Source: Akkermansiaceae bacterium UBA2381 (GTDB taxonomy: Bacteria; Verrucomicrobiota; Verrucomicrobiia; Verrucomicrobiales; DEV007). From it: 45,565 bases of DNA. The stretch spans positions 1 through 45,565 of the forward strand of contig DDSV01000012.1 of the NCBI GenBank assembly GCA_002344215.1. The letters run 5' to 3'. The notes beneath the pieces were generated by a model, which saw nothing but the letters and a program-made list of their open reading frames with translations, was not told the DNA's origin and made no database searches. Shown here one piece after another: positions 31,652 to 41,391 of the stretch (within the stretch, counting starts at the first letter, position 1; the number at the start of each line of letters is the position of its first letter). A program made the position numbers and the translations under genes.

Positions 31652-34237
31652 ATGTCAGACGCTGCCCACGACAACACCCCTCCGAAGCCCACGGGAGATT
31701 ACGATGCCGGTCAGATTGACAAGCTCGAAGGCCTCGAAGCCGTCCGGAAACGCCCCGGGATGTATATCGGTGATCCGGCCACGGAGCGAGGTCTTCACCA
31801 CACGGTTTTCGAAGTGCTCGACAACTCGATTGATGAACACCTCGCGGGTCATTGTTCGCTCATCACCATCACCATCCACGGAGACGGTTCGATCTCGGTG
31901 GAGGACAACGGCCGCGGCATCCCCGTCGACATGCATCCGAAATTCGGCATGCCTGCGGTCGAGCTCGTGCTGACCAATCTCCACGCCGGCGGCAAGTTCG
32001 GCCAGGGGGCCTACAAGTTCTCGGGCGGTCTTCACGGGGTCGGGGCAAAGTGCGTCAATGCGCTCTCGGATTGGTTTTCGGCCGACGTCTATCGGAACGG
32101 CAAAATCTATCACATCGCCTTCGAGCGCGGGGTCACGACGAAGCCGCTCGCCGTGATCGGTGATCTCGCGGATCCGACCCGGACCGGAACGAAGATTTCG
32201 TTTTTTCCTGACACCACCATTTTCACGGCGGGGATCAATTTCAACTTCGACTACCTCTCCAACCGGATGCGTGAGCTCGCCTTCCTCAATCCGGGTGTGC
32301 GCATCGCCCTGATCGACGAGCGGGAGGATTCACGGAAGAAGAAGGAGTTCTACTACGAGGACGGTATTGTCGAATTCGTCCGCCAGCTCGGCGAGAACAA
32401 GGAACTCGTCCATGACAAGCCTGTCAGCCTCAGTGGCAAGCGCATGGTCGAGATCGACGACAACGGCAAGACGGCCGAGGATGAGTGTTACGCCGATGTC
32501 GTTCTGCAGTACACGGGCGACTATCACGAGAACGTGCTCTGCTTTGCCAACTCCATCCCGAACGGAGACGGTGGTGCCCACCTTTCCGGGTTCCGCGCTG
32601 CCCTCACCCGTGCCTTCAACACCTACGCGAAGGCGAACAAGCTGCTCAAGGACAAAGATCCTGCGATCACCGGGGAAGACTGTCGCGAGGGCATCGTAGC
32701 CGTCATCTCGGTGAAGCACCCGAACCCGCGCTTCAGTTCGCAAACGAAGGAGAAGCTCGTCAACAACGAGGTCGAGGGTGTCGTCAGCTCCATCGTCTAC
32801 GAAGGACTTTCGGAATTCTTTGAAGAGAACCCGGCCCTCGGCAAGAAAATGGTCGAAAAGGTCCTTAACGCCGCCCGGGCCCGCGAGGCCGCCCGCCGCG
32901 CTCGCGACACGGTTCGCAAGTCGGCCATGTCCGGCGGAGGACTTCCGGGCAAGCTGGCGGACTGCTCGTCACGCGACCCCGCCGAGAGTGAACTCTACAT
33001 CGTCGAGGGTGATTCCGCAGGTGGCTCCGCCAAGCAGGGGCGCGATCGGCGCACCCAGGCGATCCTCCCGATCCGGGGTAAACTGATCAACGTTGAAAAA
33101 GCCCGCCTCGACAAGGTGCTCCAGAACAAGGAAATCCAGACGATGATCACCGCGATCGGCGCGGGCATCGGCGACGGGGATCAGGAAGGTGCCTTCAAGA
33201 TCGACAAGGTCCGCTATCACAAGATCATCATCATGACCGATGCGGACGTCGATGGATCACACATCCGCACCCTGCTTCTCACCTTCTTCTGCCGGCAGAT
33301 GCAGGAGCTTGTGAAACGTGGCTATGTCTATATCGCCCAGCCACCGCTCTACAAGATCACCCGCCGGAAGAAGGAGCAGTACGTTCAGGACGACCGCGAG
33401 CTGAGCCAGATCCTGATCTCGCTCGGGGCCGACGACGTGTTCCTGCGTAATCTTCAGGGTGACAAAAACGAGAAGATCAGCTCCGAGGGTCTCAAGGAGA
33501 TTCTGGAGATGCTCGAGAAGCTAAATCGCTACAGCGACGCCATTGCGCGGAACGCGGGCAATTTCCAGGATTACCTCGGCCATGGTCGTGACGGGCATCT
33601 CCCCGAGTACCTTGTCCAGATCCGCGAGGGCAACGAAGTCTTCGTGAAGTACTTTGTCGACGAGTCCGACCTTCGCGACTACGCCGCCGCGAATCCCGAT
33701 CTCGGCCTCTTCGGTCGCGAGAGTGTGCAGCAGGAGAGTGAGTCCGGCGAGGAGGGCGCGGCAACCGAAGCCGCTCCAACCGTGCGCGCGGAGGGTCCGA
33801 CCCGTCGCGGTCGTCTCATCGAGATCCACGAGGCCCGATCCATCTCGAAACTCATCACCTCACTGGGTGAAAAGGGCGTCAGCATGGAGAAGTTCACGGA
33901 TGAGGACAAACCCCTCTTCGAGATCGTCGAGGGCGAAAGCGAACACGCCAAGGTCCACCCCATCTTCAGCGTCACCCAGATCCTCGAGACCGTCATCCAG
34001 ATCGGTCGCCGCGGAATGCAAGTGCAGCGCTTCAAAGGTCTCGGTGAAATGAATGCTAAGGAACTATTCACCACGACGATGGATCCCGCCGCGCGGAAAC
34101 TGCTGCGTGTAAAGATGGATGAGGAAAACCAGGTCGAGGCCGACCGCATCTTCACCATCCTCATGGGTGACGTCGTCGAGCCCCGCCGCCGCTTCATCGA
34201 AGACAACGCCCTCAGCGTCCGCAATCTCGATATCTGA
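31652..34237 (+). CDS. gyrB: DNA gyrase subunit B
   Basis: An 861-residue ATPase subunit of gyrase. The ATG at 31652 (MSDAAHDN) is preferred to an upstream in-frame start that adds 18 unlike residues. The GHKL ATPase part has KLEGLEAVRKRPGMYIGDP, EVLDNSIDEHLAGH and VEDNGRGIPVD, then KFSGGLHGVGAKCVN. The TOPRIM part has YIVEGDSAGGSAKQGRDR, QAILPIRGKLINVEKA and IIMTDADVDGSHIRTLLLTF; the end has QRFKGLGEMNAKELFTTTMD. A low-complexity Glu/Ala-rich segment of about 30 residues (near 695-720) lies in the region where many GyrB proteins vary. gyrA follows 49 bases later, so the two are transcribed together. Confidence 0.96.
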   Translation: MSDAAHDNTPPKPTGDYDAGQIDKLEGLEAVRKRPGMYIGDPATERGLHHTVFEVLDNSIDEHLAGHCSLITITIHGDGSISVEDNGRGIPVDMHPKFGMPAVELVLTNLHAGGKFGQGAYKFSGGLHGVGAKCVNALSDWFSADVYRNGKIYHIAFERGVTTKPLAVIGDLADPTRTGTKISFFPDTTIFTAGINFNFDYLSNRMRELAFLNPGVRIALIDEREDSRKKKEFYYEDGIVEFVRQLGENKELVHDKPVSLSGKRMVEIDDNGKTAEDECYADVVLQYTGDYHENVLCFANSIPNGDGGAHLSGFRAALTRAFNTYAKANKLLKDKDPAITGEDCREGIVAVISVKHPNPRFSSQTKEKLVNNEVEGVVSSIVYEGLSEFFEENPALGKKMVEKVLNAARAREAARRARDTVRKSAMSGGGLPGKLADCSSRDPAESELYIVEGDSAGGSAKQGRDRRTQAILPIRGKLINVEKARLDKVLQNKEIQTMITAIGAGIGDGDQEGAFKIDKVRYHKIIIMTDADVDGSHIRTLLLTFFCRQMQELVKRGYVYIAQPPLYKITRRKKEQYVQDDRELSQILISLGADDVFLRNLQGDKNEKISSEGLKEILEMLEKLNRYSDAIARNAGNFQDYLGHGRDGHLPEYLVQIREGNEVFVKYFVDESDLRDYAAANPDLGLFGRESVQQESESGEEGAATEAAPTVRAEGPTRRGRLIEIHEARSISKLITSLGEKGVSMEKFTDEDKPLFEIVEGESEHAKVHPIFSVTQILETVIQIGRRGMQVQRFKGLGEMNAKELFTTTMDPAARKLLRVKMDEENQVEADRIFTILMGDVVEPRRRFIEDNALSVRNLDI

Positions 34238-34286
34238 TCGATTCAGATCACCCTCGCCTTTTTGACAACCTCAGCCGCCCCCACCC

Positions 34287-36989
34287 GTGCCTGACGAAAC
34301 ACCCATCCCGCCAAAACAAGCCGACATCGAACCCATCAGCGTGGCTGTGGAGATGTCGAACTCCTTCCTCGATTATTCGATGTCCGTCATCATCTCCCGG
34401 GCCCTGCCCGATGTGAGAGATGGACTGAAGCCCTCGCAGCGACGGATCCTTCTGGCCATGAATGACCTCAATCTGGCCCCCGGTAAAAATTACCGGAAGT
34501 GTGCCAAGATCTGCGGTGATACCTCCGGTAACTACCACCCTCACGGTGAAGCCACGATCTATCCGACCCTCGTCAACATGGCGCAGCCCTGGACGATGCG
34601 GGACACGCTCATCGACGGACAGGGCAACTTCGGTTCGGTGGAAGGTGACCCCCCGGCCGCGATGCGTTACACCGAGGCCCGTCTCACCCACCTCGGTCAT
34701 GTTCTCATGGCCGACATGGAGAAGGACACGGTCGATTACGTTGCCAACTACGACGAGACCCAGCGTGAGCCGGTCGTGTTTCCGGCCGCTTTCCCGAACC
34801 TGCTCGTCAACGGCGGCACAGGCATCGCCGTGGGCATGGCGACAAACCTCGCCCCTCACAATCTCGGCGAGATCGTTGACGGCATTTGCGCCACGGTCGA
34901 CAATCCCGACATCACCGTGGAGCAGCTCCTCACTTACGTGAAAGGGCCCGACTTCCCCACTGGATGTACCATCCTCGGGAATCGCGGCATTTACGACTAC
35001 ACCCGCACCGGGCGCGGCAGCATCAAGGTGCGCGGCCGGGCCGGCATCGTTGAGGACGCGAAGGGACGCGAGCAGATCATCATCACGGAAATTCCCTACG
35101 CGGTGAACCGCGCCCGCCTCGTCGAGCGCATCGCCGAACTCGCCAACGCGAAGATCCTCCCGGAGATCAGCGCCGTCCGCGACGAGTCGGACGAAAACAC
35201 CCGCGTTGTTGTCGATCTCAAGCGCGACTCACGCTCGCAGGTGGTTCTCAACAATCTCTACAAACACACCGCACTCGAGTCGACCTTCTCGGTCAACATG
35301 CTTGCGATCGATCACCGCAGGCCCCGCCTCCTCAATTTGAAGGATGCGATGGTTTGCTACATCGAGCACCGCCGCGAGGTCGTCCTGCGTCGCACCCGTT
35401 TCCTCCTTGGCAAAGCCGAGGAGCAGGCCGAAAAACTCGAGGCCTTCCTGATTGCCCTGGGCAATCTCGACGACTTCATCCGCATGATCCGGGATTCGAA
35501 GACCCGGGATGAGGCGCGTGACAAGATCAAGGCCTACAAGTTCTCCGCGGAAGCGGCCGAGGCCATCGGCATCCTCATCCGTGGCCAGGCCAGTCTCAAG
35601 ACCATTCCCGGTCAGTATGTTTTCACGGACAAACAGGTCGATCACATCCTTGAACTGCGCCTTTACCAACTGGTCGGCCTTGAGCGCGACAAGGTGAAGA
35701 ACGAGTACGACGAGCTCCTCGAAAAGATCAAGGACCTCCTCGACATTCTCGCCCGCGAGGAGCGTGTCCTTCAGATCATCAAGGACGAACTCCTCGACAT
35801 CAAGGAGCGCTACGCGACCCCGCGCAAAACCGACTTCGGCATGGACGAGGGCGACATTGCCGTGGTCGATCTCATCGCGAACGACTCTAACATTATCACC
35901 ATTTCCCATCGCGGTTACATCAAGCGGACCCCCGCGATTGAGTTCCGCACCCAGGCGCGCGGCGGCAAGGGTCTCAAGGGAATGGAGACACGCGAGGCGG
36001 TCGACAAGGACGATGCAAACGACTTCGTCGAGCATCTCTTCGCCGCGACGATGCACGACTACCTCATGTTCTTCACCGACACCGGTCGTCTCTATGTCGA
36101 ACGTGTTTACCAGATTCCCGAGGGAAGCCGCACCGCGAAGGGACGATCCATCAAGAACCTGCTCAACCTGAGACCCGAGGAAAAGATCGCTTCCGTCCTC
36201 CGCATTGAGGCCCATGGCAACGAGGACAAGGACGTCACCTTTGTCGAAGACAAATTTGTTCTCTTCGCCACCCGCTCGGGCAAGGTCAAGAAAACGAAAC
36301 TCTCCGACTTCCGCAATTACCGGAAGGACGGCACCATCGCGATCAAGATCGAGGAAGGCAACACGCTCACACACGTGGTCCTCACGAATGGCAAAGACGA
36401 TATTTCCATGGTCACCAACCGCGGTTACGCCGTCCGCTGCAACGAAAGCACAATACGCCCCATGGGACGCGGCTCTGCCGGCGTTCGCGGGATCCGTCCG
36501 CGTGCCGGGGACTACCTTGTGGGACTGACCGTCGTTGAAAGCAGCACCCACTTCCTCGTCATCAGCGAAAACGGACTCGGCAAACGCACCCCCTTCGAAG
36601 ACTACCCGACCAAGGGACGCGGAGGCAAAGGGGTCATCACGATGAGAGTTACGGAAAAAACCGGTGCCGTCATCGGGGCTCTCCGCGTCGCCGAGACCGA
36701 CGAGCTCATGCTCATGACCAACACCGGTCAGTCTGTCCGCATCCGCGCCGCCGACATCCGCATCACCGGACGCAACGCCTCCGGCGTGAAACTGATGAAT
36801 CTCAAGACCGGAGAAACGATTCAGGACATCGCCCTCGTCGTCAATGACGATGAAGACGAAGTCGAAATCGCAGCTCTTCCAGAGATGGATCCGGCAGAGA
36901 TCGAAGAGGAAATCATCGACGACCTCGAAGAAGAGGATGATGACGACATCGTCGAGGATGAAGAAGAGGGAGATGAGGAAGAGAAATGA
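34287..36989 (+). CDS. gyrA: DNA gyrase subunit A
   Basis: A 900-residue breakage-reunion subunit with a GTG start at 34287. The N-terminal part has SVIISRALPDVRDGLKPSQR and the catalytic Tyr128 in AAMRYTEARLT. The C-terminal pinwheel has the GyrA box as QARGGKGLKGM and repeated 'GR..R...V....R...G' blades, so this is GyrA rather than ParC. The quinolone region reads NYHPHGEATIYPTLVNMAQ: the positions of E. coli Ser83 and Asp87 are Ala and Pro. The last 50 residues are a very acidic tail (EEIIDDLEEEDDDD), as in other gyrases where it tunes wrapping. Together with gyrB it introduces negative supercoils. Confidence 0.96.
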   Translation: MPDETPIPPKQADIEPISVAVEMSNSFLDYSMSVIISRALPDVRDGLKPSQRRILLAMNDLNLAPGKNYRKCAKICGDTSGNYHPHGEATIYPTLVNMAQPWTMRDTLIDGQGNFGSVEGDPPAAMRYTEARLTHLGHVLMADMEKDTVDYVANYDETQREPVVFPAAFPNLLVNGGTGIAVGMATNLAPHNLGEIVDGICATVDNPDITVEQLLTYVKGPDFPTGCTILGNRGIYDYTRTGRGSIKVRGRAGIVEDAKGREQIIITEIPYAVNRARLVERIAELANAKILPEISAVRDESDENTRVVVDLKRDSRSQVVLNNLYKHTALESTFSVNMLAIDHRRPRLLNLKDAMVCYIEHRREVVLRRTRFLLGKAEEQAEKLEAFLIALGNLDDFIRMIRDSKTRDEARDKIKAYKFSAEAAEAIGILIRGQASLKTIPGQYVFTDKQVDHILELRLYQLVGLERDKVKNEYDELLEKIKDLLDILAREERVLQIIKDELLDIKERYATPRKTDFGMDEGDIAVVDLIANDSNIITISHRGYIKRTPAIEFRTQARGGKGLKGMETREAVDKDDANDFVEHLFAATMHDYLMFFTDTGRLYVERVYQIPEGSRTAKGRSIKNLLNLRPEEKIASVLRIEAHGNEDKDVTFVEDKFVLFATRSGKVKKTKLSDFRNYRKDGTIAIKIEEGNTLTHVVLTNGKDDISMVTNRGYAVRCNESTIRPMGRGSAGVRGIRPRAGDYLVGLTVVESSTHFLVISENGLGKRTPFEDYPTKGRGGKGVITMRVTEKTGAVIGALRVAETDELMLMTNTGQSVRIRAADIRITGRNASGVKLMNLKTGETIQDIALVVNDDEDEVEIAALPEMDPAEIEEEIIDDLEEEDDDDIVEDEEEGDEEEK

Positions 36990-37079
36990 TGGGGGACGAA
37001 GGAGTTTGGCGCTGGAATTCAGAATCAGATCCTTCCCTCAATCCCTCAAAACCTGAACTCCTCAAAACCAGAACTTCCC

Positions 37080-38159
37080 ATGGACCCCGCCGCCGAGACC
37101 TTCCTCTACGAACTCCTCAACACCCCCAGCCCGACCGGATTCGAAGTCCGCGGGCAACGGGTTTGGGCGAAACGCTGCCGTGAGTTTGCTGACTCGGTCG
37201 AGAGTGATGCCTACGGCAACGCCTGGGCGACGGTGAAAGGAACCGATTCCAAGGCCCCCCGCGTCATGATCGAGGCCCATGCGGACGAGATCGGGTTCAT
37301 TGTGAAATACATCAGTGATGATGGATTTCTGCGCGTCGACCGAATCGGAGGGTCGGACTGGGCCAACGCCCGCGGACGACGCCTCACTTTCTTCGGCGAC
37401 TCAGGCGAAGTCCTCGGCATCGTCGGCAACACCGCGATCCACATTCGCGACCGCAAGGACGGGGAGAAAGCGCCCGAAGTGCATGAGCTCTTCGTCGATA
37501 TCGGCGCCACCAACGCCGCCGAAGTGGCCGAAATGGGCATTCGGGTGGGACACCCTGCCGTCTACGCCGACAGTGCCATCCCCTTTGGCAAAAATCAGAT
37601 CGTGGGCCGCGCCCTCGATAACCGAATCGGTGGATTCATCATTTCTGAAGTGACCCGTCGCCTCGCCGAAAGTGATGCCCGGCCCGCCGCAACCTGCCTC
37701 GCTCTCAACGCGGTGCAGGAGGAAATAGGCGGCTACGGCGCGACCATGGCGGCCTACCATATCAAGCCCGATTTCTGTCTCGTCCTCGACGTCACCCACG
37801 CGACCGACAGTCCCGACATCAAGCACCAGCAGCACGGCAAGGTCACTCTCGGCGGAGGCCCTTCGATCACTCACGGTACTGCTAACCATCCGCTCATGAT
37901 CCAGCGGCTCATCGAACTCGCCCGCGAGCACGGCATCCCCCTGCAGCACGAGTCCTCCTCCCGCTTCACCGGAACAGACACTGATTCCATTTACCACGTC
38001 CGCGGCGGCATCCCCTGCGCTCTGATTTCGCTACCCCTGCGCTACATGCACTCCATCGTCGAAATGGCCGACTTCGGGGATGTGGAAAAGGTAATTCAGT
38101 TGATGACACTGTTCGTACAGTCGGTGAAAGCCGGTGAAACATTCGCGGTGGAGATTTGA
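37080..38159 (+). CDS. M42 family metallo-aminopeptidase
   Basis: A 359-residue dizinc peptidase of the M42 (TET / glutamyl aminopeptidase) family. Motifs: LNTPSPTGFE at the start, VMIEAHADEIGFIV (His and Asp metal ligands), VGRALDNRIGGFI (bridging Asp), NAVQEEIGGYGA (catalytic Glu pair), LVLDVTHATDSPD and the C-terminal LPLRYMHSIVEMAD (His). It probably forms a dodecameric shell that trims peptides in the cytoplasm. It begins 90 bases after gyrA. Confidence 0.92.
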   Translation: MDPAAETFLYELLNTPSPTGFEVRGQRVWAKRCREFADSVESDAYGNAWATVKGTDSKAPRVMIEAHADEIGFIVKYISDDGFLRVDRIGGSDWANARGRRLTFFGDSGEVLGIVGNTAIHIRDRKDGEKAPEVHELFVDIGATNAAEVAEMGIRVGHPAVYADSAIPFGKNQIVGRALDNRIGGFIISEVTRRLAESDARPAATCLALNAVQEEIGGYGATMAAYHIKPDFCLVLDVTHATDSPDIKHQQHGKVTLGGGPSITHGTANHPLMIQRLIELAREHGIPLQHESSSRFTGTDTDSIYHVRGGIPCALISLPLRYMHSIVEMADFGDVEKVIQLMTLFVQSVKAGETFAVEI

Positions 38160-38198
38160 TAAGAGATTGCGCCCCCCTGAATCCGGGCCACTTAGCGC

Positions 38199-38789
38199 CT
38201 ACCACCCCGCAATCACCTCCACATAGGCCTGGTGTTCCGCCTCGTGTATTCTCGCGGTGAGACTCTCCACCGTATCCCCGCCCCGAATCGGAACACGCTT
38301 CTGGCTCAGGATCCTGCCGGTATCGACTCCCGCATCAACAAGGTGCACGGTGCAGCCGGTTTCTTTTTCCCCCGCCTCCAGTGCTCTGGCGACGGCTTTG
38401 AGTCCGGGATACTTGGGAAGAAGGGAGGGATGCACGTTAAGAATGCGTCCCGGAAAAGCGCTCAGGAGCGGATCGCGGAGGATGCGCATGAAGCCGGCGC
38501 AGGCGATGAGGTCGATTTCAGCCTCCCGCACCATCCGGAGGATCTCTGCCAGCGCCTCGTCCGAGAGAACGCCGCCCCGGCTCGTGCCGGGATTAACGAC
38601 GCGGGCGGGAACCCCATATTCCCCGGCGACCTCGAGGATGCCGACACCGGGACGGTCGGAGAGGATCAGGGCGATGCGGGCTCCGAGTTTACCGCAATGC
38701 TCCGCCTCGAGGATGGCCCTCGCATTGGACCCTTTGCCCGATCCGAGAATCGCGATCCTTTTCTCCCCTGCTCTATCACTCTCCTCCAT
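38199..38789 (-). CDS. purN: Phosphoribosylglycinamide formyltransferase
   Basis: A 196-residue enzyme that formylates GAR with 10-formyl-THF, the third step of purine synthesis. It has IAILGSGKGSNARAI at the phosphate site, IDLIACAGFMRIL, the catalytic-site GRILNVHPSLLPKYPG (Asn and His) and VHLVDAGVDTGRIL (Asp). The ATG at 38789 lies right behind TTGAGGTG, a good ribosome site; a longer frame upstream has no family likeness. It is alone on the minus strand between two aminopeptidase genes. Confidence 0.95.
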   Translation of the reverse strand: MEESDRAGEKRIAILGSGKGSNARAILEAEHCGKLGARIALILSDRPGVGILEVAGEYGVPARVVNPGTSRGGVLSDEALAEILRMVREAEIDLIACAGFMRILRDPLLSAFPGRILNVHPSLLPKYPGLKAVARALEAGEKETGCTVHLVDAGVDTGRILSQKRVPIRGGDTVESLTARIHEAEHQAYVEVIAGW

Positions 38790-38849
38790 CACCTCAAGTA
38801 GGACGTATTTTCCGCTTTTCACAATCCTGTTTTCCCCTGACTGTAGGGC

Positions 38850-39947
38850 ATGCACGATCCCCGTATTGATCAATTGGCCCGTCAGCTGGTGAGGTATTCC
38901 ACCCAGACACAGAAGGGCGAAAACGTCCTCATTGAACTGTTCGACGTGCCCGAGGAAGTCGGCATCGCCCTTGTGCGCGAGGTTAGGGCGGTCAAAGCGA
39001 CGCCCTTCATCAATATCCAGCAGGCCAAAATCTCGCGGGAGATGGCGATGGGGGCGACAGAGGAGCAGTACGCGATCCTCTCCAAAAACGCGATGCACCA
39101 GATGAAGTCAGTGGATTGCTACATCGCGATCCGCGGCAGCCACAATGTCAACGAACTCTCCGACGTTCCGTCGAAGAACATGCAGATGATCGCTTCGAAG
39201 ATGCGGCCGGTTCTGAACGAGCGCATCAACAAAACCCGCTGGTGTGTCCTGCGCTGGCCGCATCCCTCGATGGCCCAGAGCGCGGGCATGTCGACGGCGG
39301 CGTTTGAAGACTTCTATTTCCGGGTCTGTCTCCTCGATTATGCCAAGCTGAAGAAAGGCATGGACGCTCTCGCTAAACTGATGACGGAGGCAAAGGATGT
39401 CCACATCATGGGACCCGGCACAGACCTGCGTTTCAGCATCGCGGACATCCCCGGGATCGCCTGTGGAGGTTCGCACAATATTCCCGACGGCGAGTGTTTC
39501 ACCGCACCGGTGAAGGACTCGGTCGAAGGGGTGATCAGCTACAACGCGCCGTCGATCTATCAGGGCATCGCCTTCGACAATGTGAAGCTCGAGTTCAGCA
39601 AGGGCAAAATCGTCAAGGCGACAGCAAACAACACGAAGGCGATTAACAAAATCTTCGACACCGATCCGGGAGCGCGCTACATCGGGGAATTTGCGATCGG
39701 ATTCAATCCCGAGATCAAAGAGCCGATGCGCGACATCCTCTTCGACGAGAAGATCGCGGGCAGCTTCCACTTCACTCCCGGCCAGGCTTATGAAGTCGCC
39801 GACAACGGCAACCGCAGCTCGGTCCACTGGGATCTCGTCAATATACAGCGGCCGGAGTATGGAGGCGGAGAGATCCGTTTCGACGGGCAGGTGATCCGCC
39901 GCAACGGACAATTTCTCCCGAAAGCCCTGCAGGTGCTGAATTATTGA
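38850..39947 (+). CDS. M29 family aminopeptidase
   Basis: A 365-residue aminopeptidase of the thermophilic (AmpT/AmpS) M29 family. The two-metal site signs are visible: DSVEGVISYNAPS (Glu), YIGEFAIGFNP (Glu), AGSFHFTPGQAYE (His) and SVHWDLVNI (His, Asp). The N-terminal part has KGENVLIELFDVPEEVGIAL, the usual opening. It is cytoplasmic. It is divergent from purN, 60 bases apart. Confidence 0.92.
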   Translation: MHDPRIDQLARQLVRYSTQTQKGENVLIELFDVPEEVGIALVREVRAVKATPFINIQQAKISREMAMGATEEQYAILSKNAMHQMKSVDCYIAIRGSHNVNELSDVPSKNMQMIASKMRPVLNERINKTRWCVLRWPHPSMAQSAGMSTAAFEDFYFRVCLLDYAKLKKGMDALAKLMTEAKDVHIMGPGTDLRFSIADIPGIACGGSHNIPDGECFTAPVKDSVEGVISYNAPSIYQGIAFDNVKLEFSKGKIVKATANNTKAINKIFDTDPGARYIGEFAIGFNPEIKEPMRDILFDEKIAGSFHFTPGQAYEVADNGNRSSVHWDLVNIQRPEYGGGEIRFDGQVIRRNGQFLPKALQVLNY

Positions 39948-40007
39948 GGAGAGCCGCTTTCACTTCATTTTCCCATCCGGGTCATCCGCGAAAATCTGTG
40001 TCCCTCT

Positions 40008-40096
40008 GTGTTAGAGGATTTTAACACGGATTGCGCGGATGAGCACAGATGACACTGATGTTGAATCTGCACTTCGACTGTCAGTTCCTCTAACAC
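40008..40096. repeat. Intergenic inverted-repeat element
   Basis: GTGTTAGAGG (40008-40017) and CCTCTAACAC (40087-40096) are a perfect 10-bp inverted pair enclosing 69 bases. Inside lies TTAACACGGATTGCGCGGAT with CACAGAT, whose partner ATCTGTG is just upstream. This style of 'CGGATT..GCGGAT..CACAGAT' text is seen as a dispersed intergenic element in several PVC and delta-proteobacterial genomes (from memory). It lies ahead of crcB. Confidence 0.5.
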
Positions 40097-40103
40097 GACA
40101 ACC

Positions 40104-40481
40104 ATGCTGAAAGTCCTCGCCCCTCTCGTCATCGGTGGATCGCTCGGGGCGGTCTCGCGATGGGGCGTACAACAATGGGTCGACGGGCGCTTCGGAACAG
40201 GCGGCCCATTCCCCTGGGGAATTCTCGTCGTCAATCTCGCGGGTTGTTTTCTCTTCGGCTGGCTTTTCGGATTCCTTGAGAACCGGACCTGGGGAACGGA
40301 GGCGATGCGCCTCGCGATCTTCACCGGGTTTCTCGGAAGCTTCACAACTTTCTCCACCTTCAGCTGGAACACCCTCGAATTGCTCCGCAGCGGAGCGATC
40401 GGCCTGGCCATTGCCAATGTTGGAGCCAGCGTGATACTCGGACTGGTAGCAGTGTGGTTGGGACTGCTGTTGGGACGCTAG
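40104..40481 (+). CDS. crcB: Fluoride channel FluC/CrcB
   Basis: A 125-residue, four-helix membrane protein that lets fluoride leave the cell. Recognisable are GGSLGAVSRWGVQQW at the start, PWGILVVNLAGCFLFGWLFG (conserved Asn) and FTGFLGSFTTFSTFSWNTLEL (Thr/Phe track and sodium site). Forms dual-topology dimers. I see no fluoride riboswitch upstream. Confidence 0.95.
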   Translation: MLKVLAPLVIGGSLGAVSRWGVQQWVDGRFGTGGPFPWGILVVNLAGCFLFGWLFGFLENRTWGTEAMRLAIFTGFLGSFTTFSTFSWNTLELLRSGAIGLAIANVGASVILGLVAVWLGLLLGR

Positions 40482-40487
40482 ACTTGG

Positions 40488-40940
<453 letters not shown>

Positions 40941-40982
40941 GGCCTAAAAATATCCGGGCCGGGAAATTCCGCTGCGAATAGC

Positions 40983-41330
40983 TCACTTCGCCCGACGAAA
41001 AAGATAGTGATCATCCGCCGTTACCGCGACAAATTCCCATCCGCCGTCTTTCTCGACCTCACCAATCGTGCGCGGAAGGAGGTTCACCTTCACGAGCTTC
41101 TGAACCAGCTCTTTCGGAAAGTTGATTTTGCCATCCTCGGCCACTTCGATTCCCTCCTCGGCGGCGACCATGCGGAACCCGACGTTGTCGATTCCCTGGG
41201 CCTCTAGAGCCTTGTATTCGAAAACGGGCGATTTTTGAGCAAACGCCGGGATCACTCCGATCCCAACAAGGAAATTGAGAACCACAAAGAGAAGGATCGT
41301 GACGAGAAGCGTGATAAGGGTGTTTTTCAT
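40983..41330 (-). CDS. Hypothetical single-helix exported protein
   Basis: A 115-residue protein. The ATG at 41330 gives MKNTLITLLVTILLFVVLNF, an N-terminal membrane helix or signal, then a soluble part with FEYKALEAQGIDNV and GGWEFVAVTADDHYLFRR. The latter resembles DUF4177-like small domains ('W.yk.....G.....L...G..GWelv....~~~.f.Rp'). Role unknown. It follows the HAD gene in the same direction, with 61 bases between. Confidence 0.75.
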   Translation of the reverse strand: MKNTLITLLVTILLFVVLNFLVGIGVIPAFAQKSPVFEYKALEAQGIDNVGFRMVAAEEGIEVAEDGKINFPKELVQKLVKVNLLPRTIGEVEKDGGWEFVAVTADDHYLFRRAK

Positions 41331-41391
41331 AAAGGGAAGGTTGGAGGGAGGGGTCTGACAGCACAACAGGTCTCCCGCTATCTGTAAAGCT

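Noticed and set aside
35229..36551. 440-codon minus-strand open frame inside gyrA.
   Set aside because: It is the antisense of a strongly biased coding region; the plus-strand frame is unambiguously gyrA.
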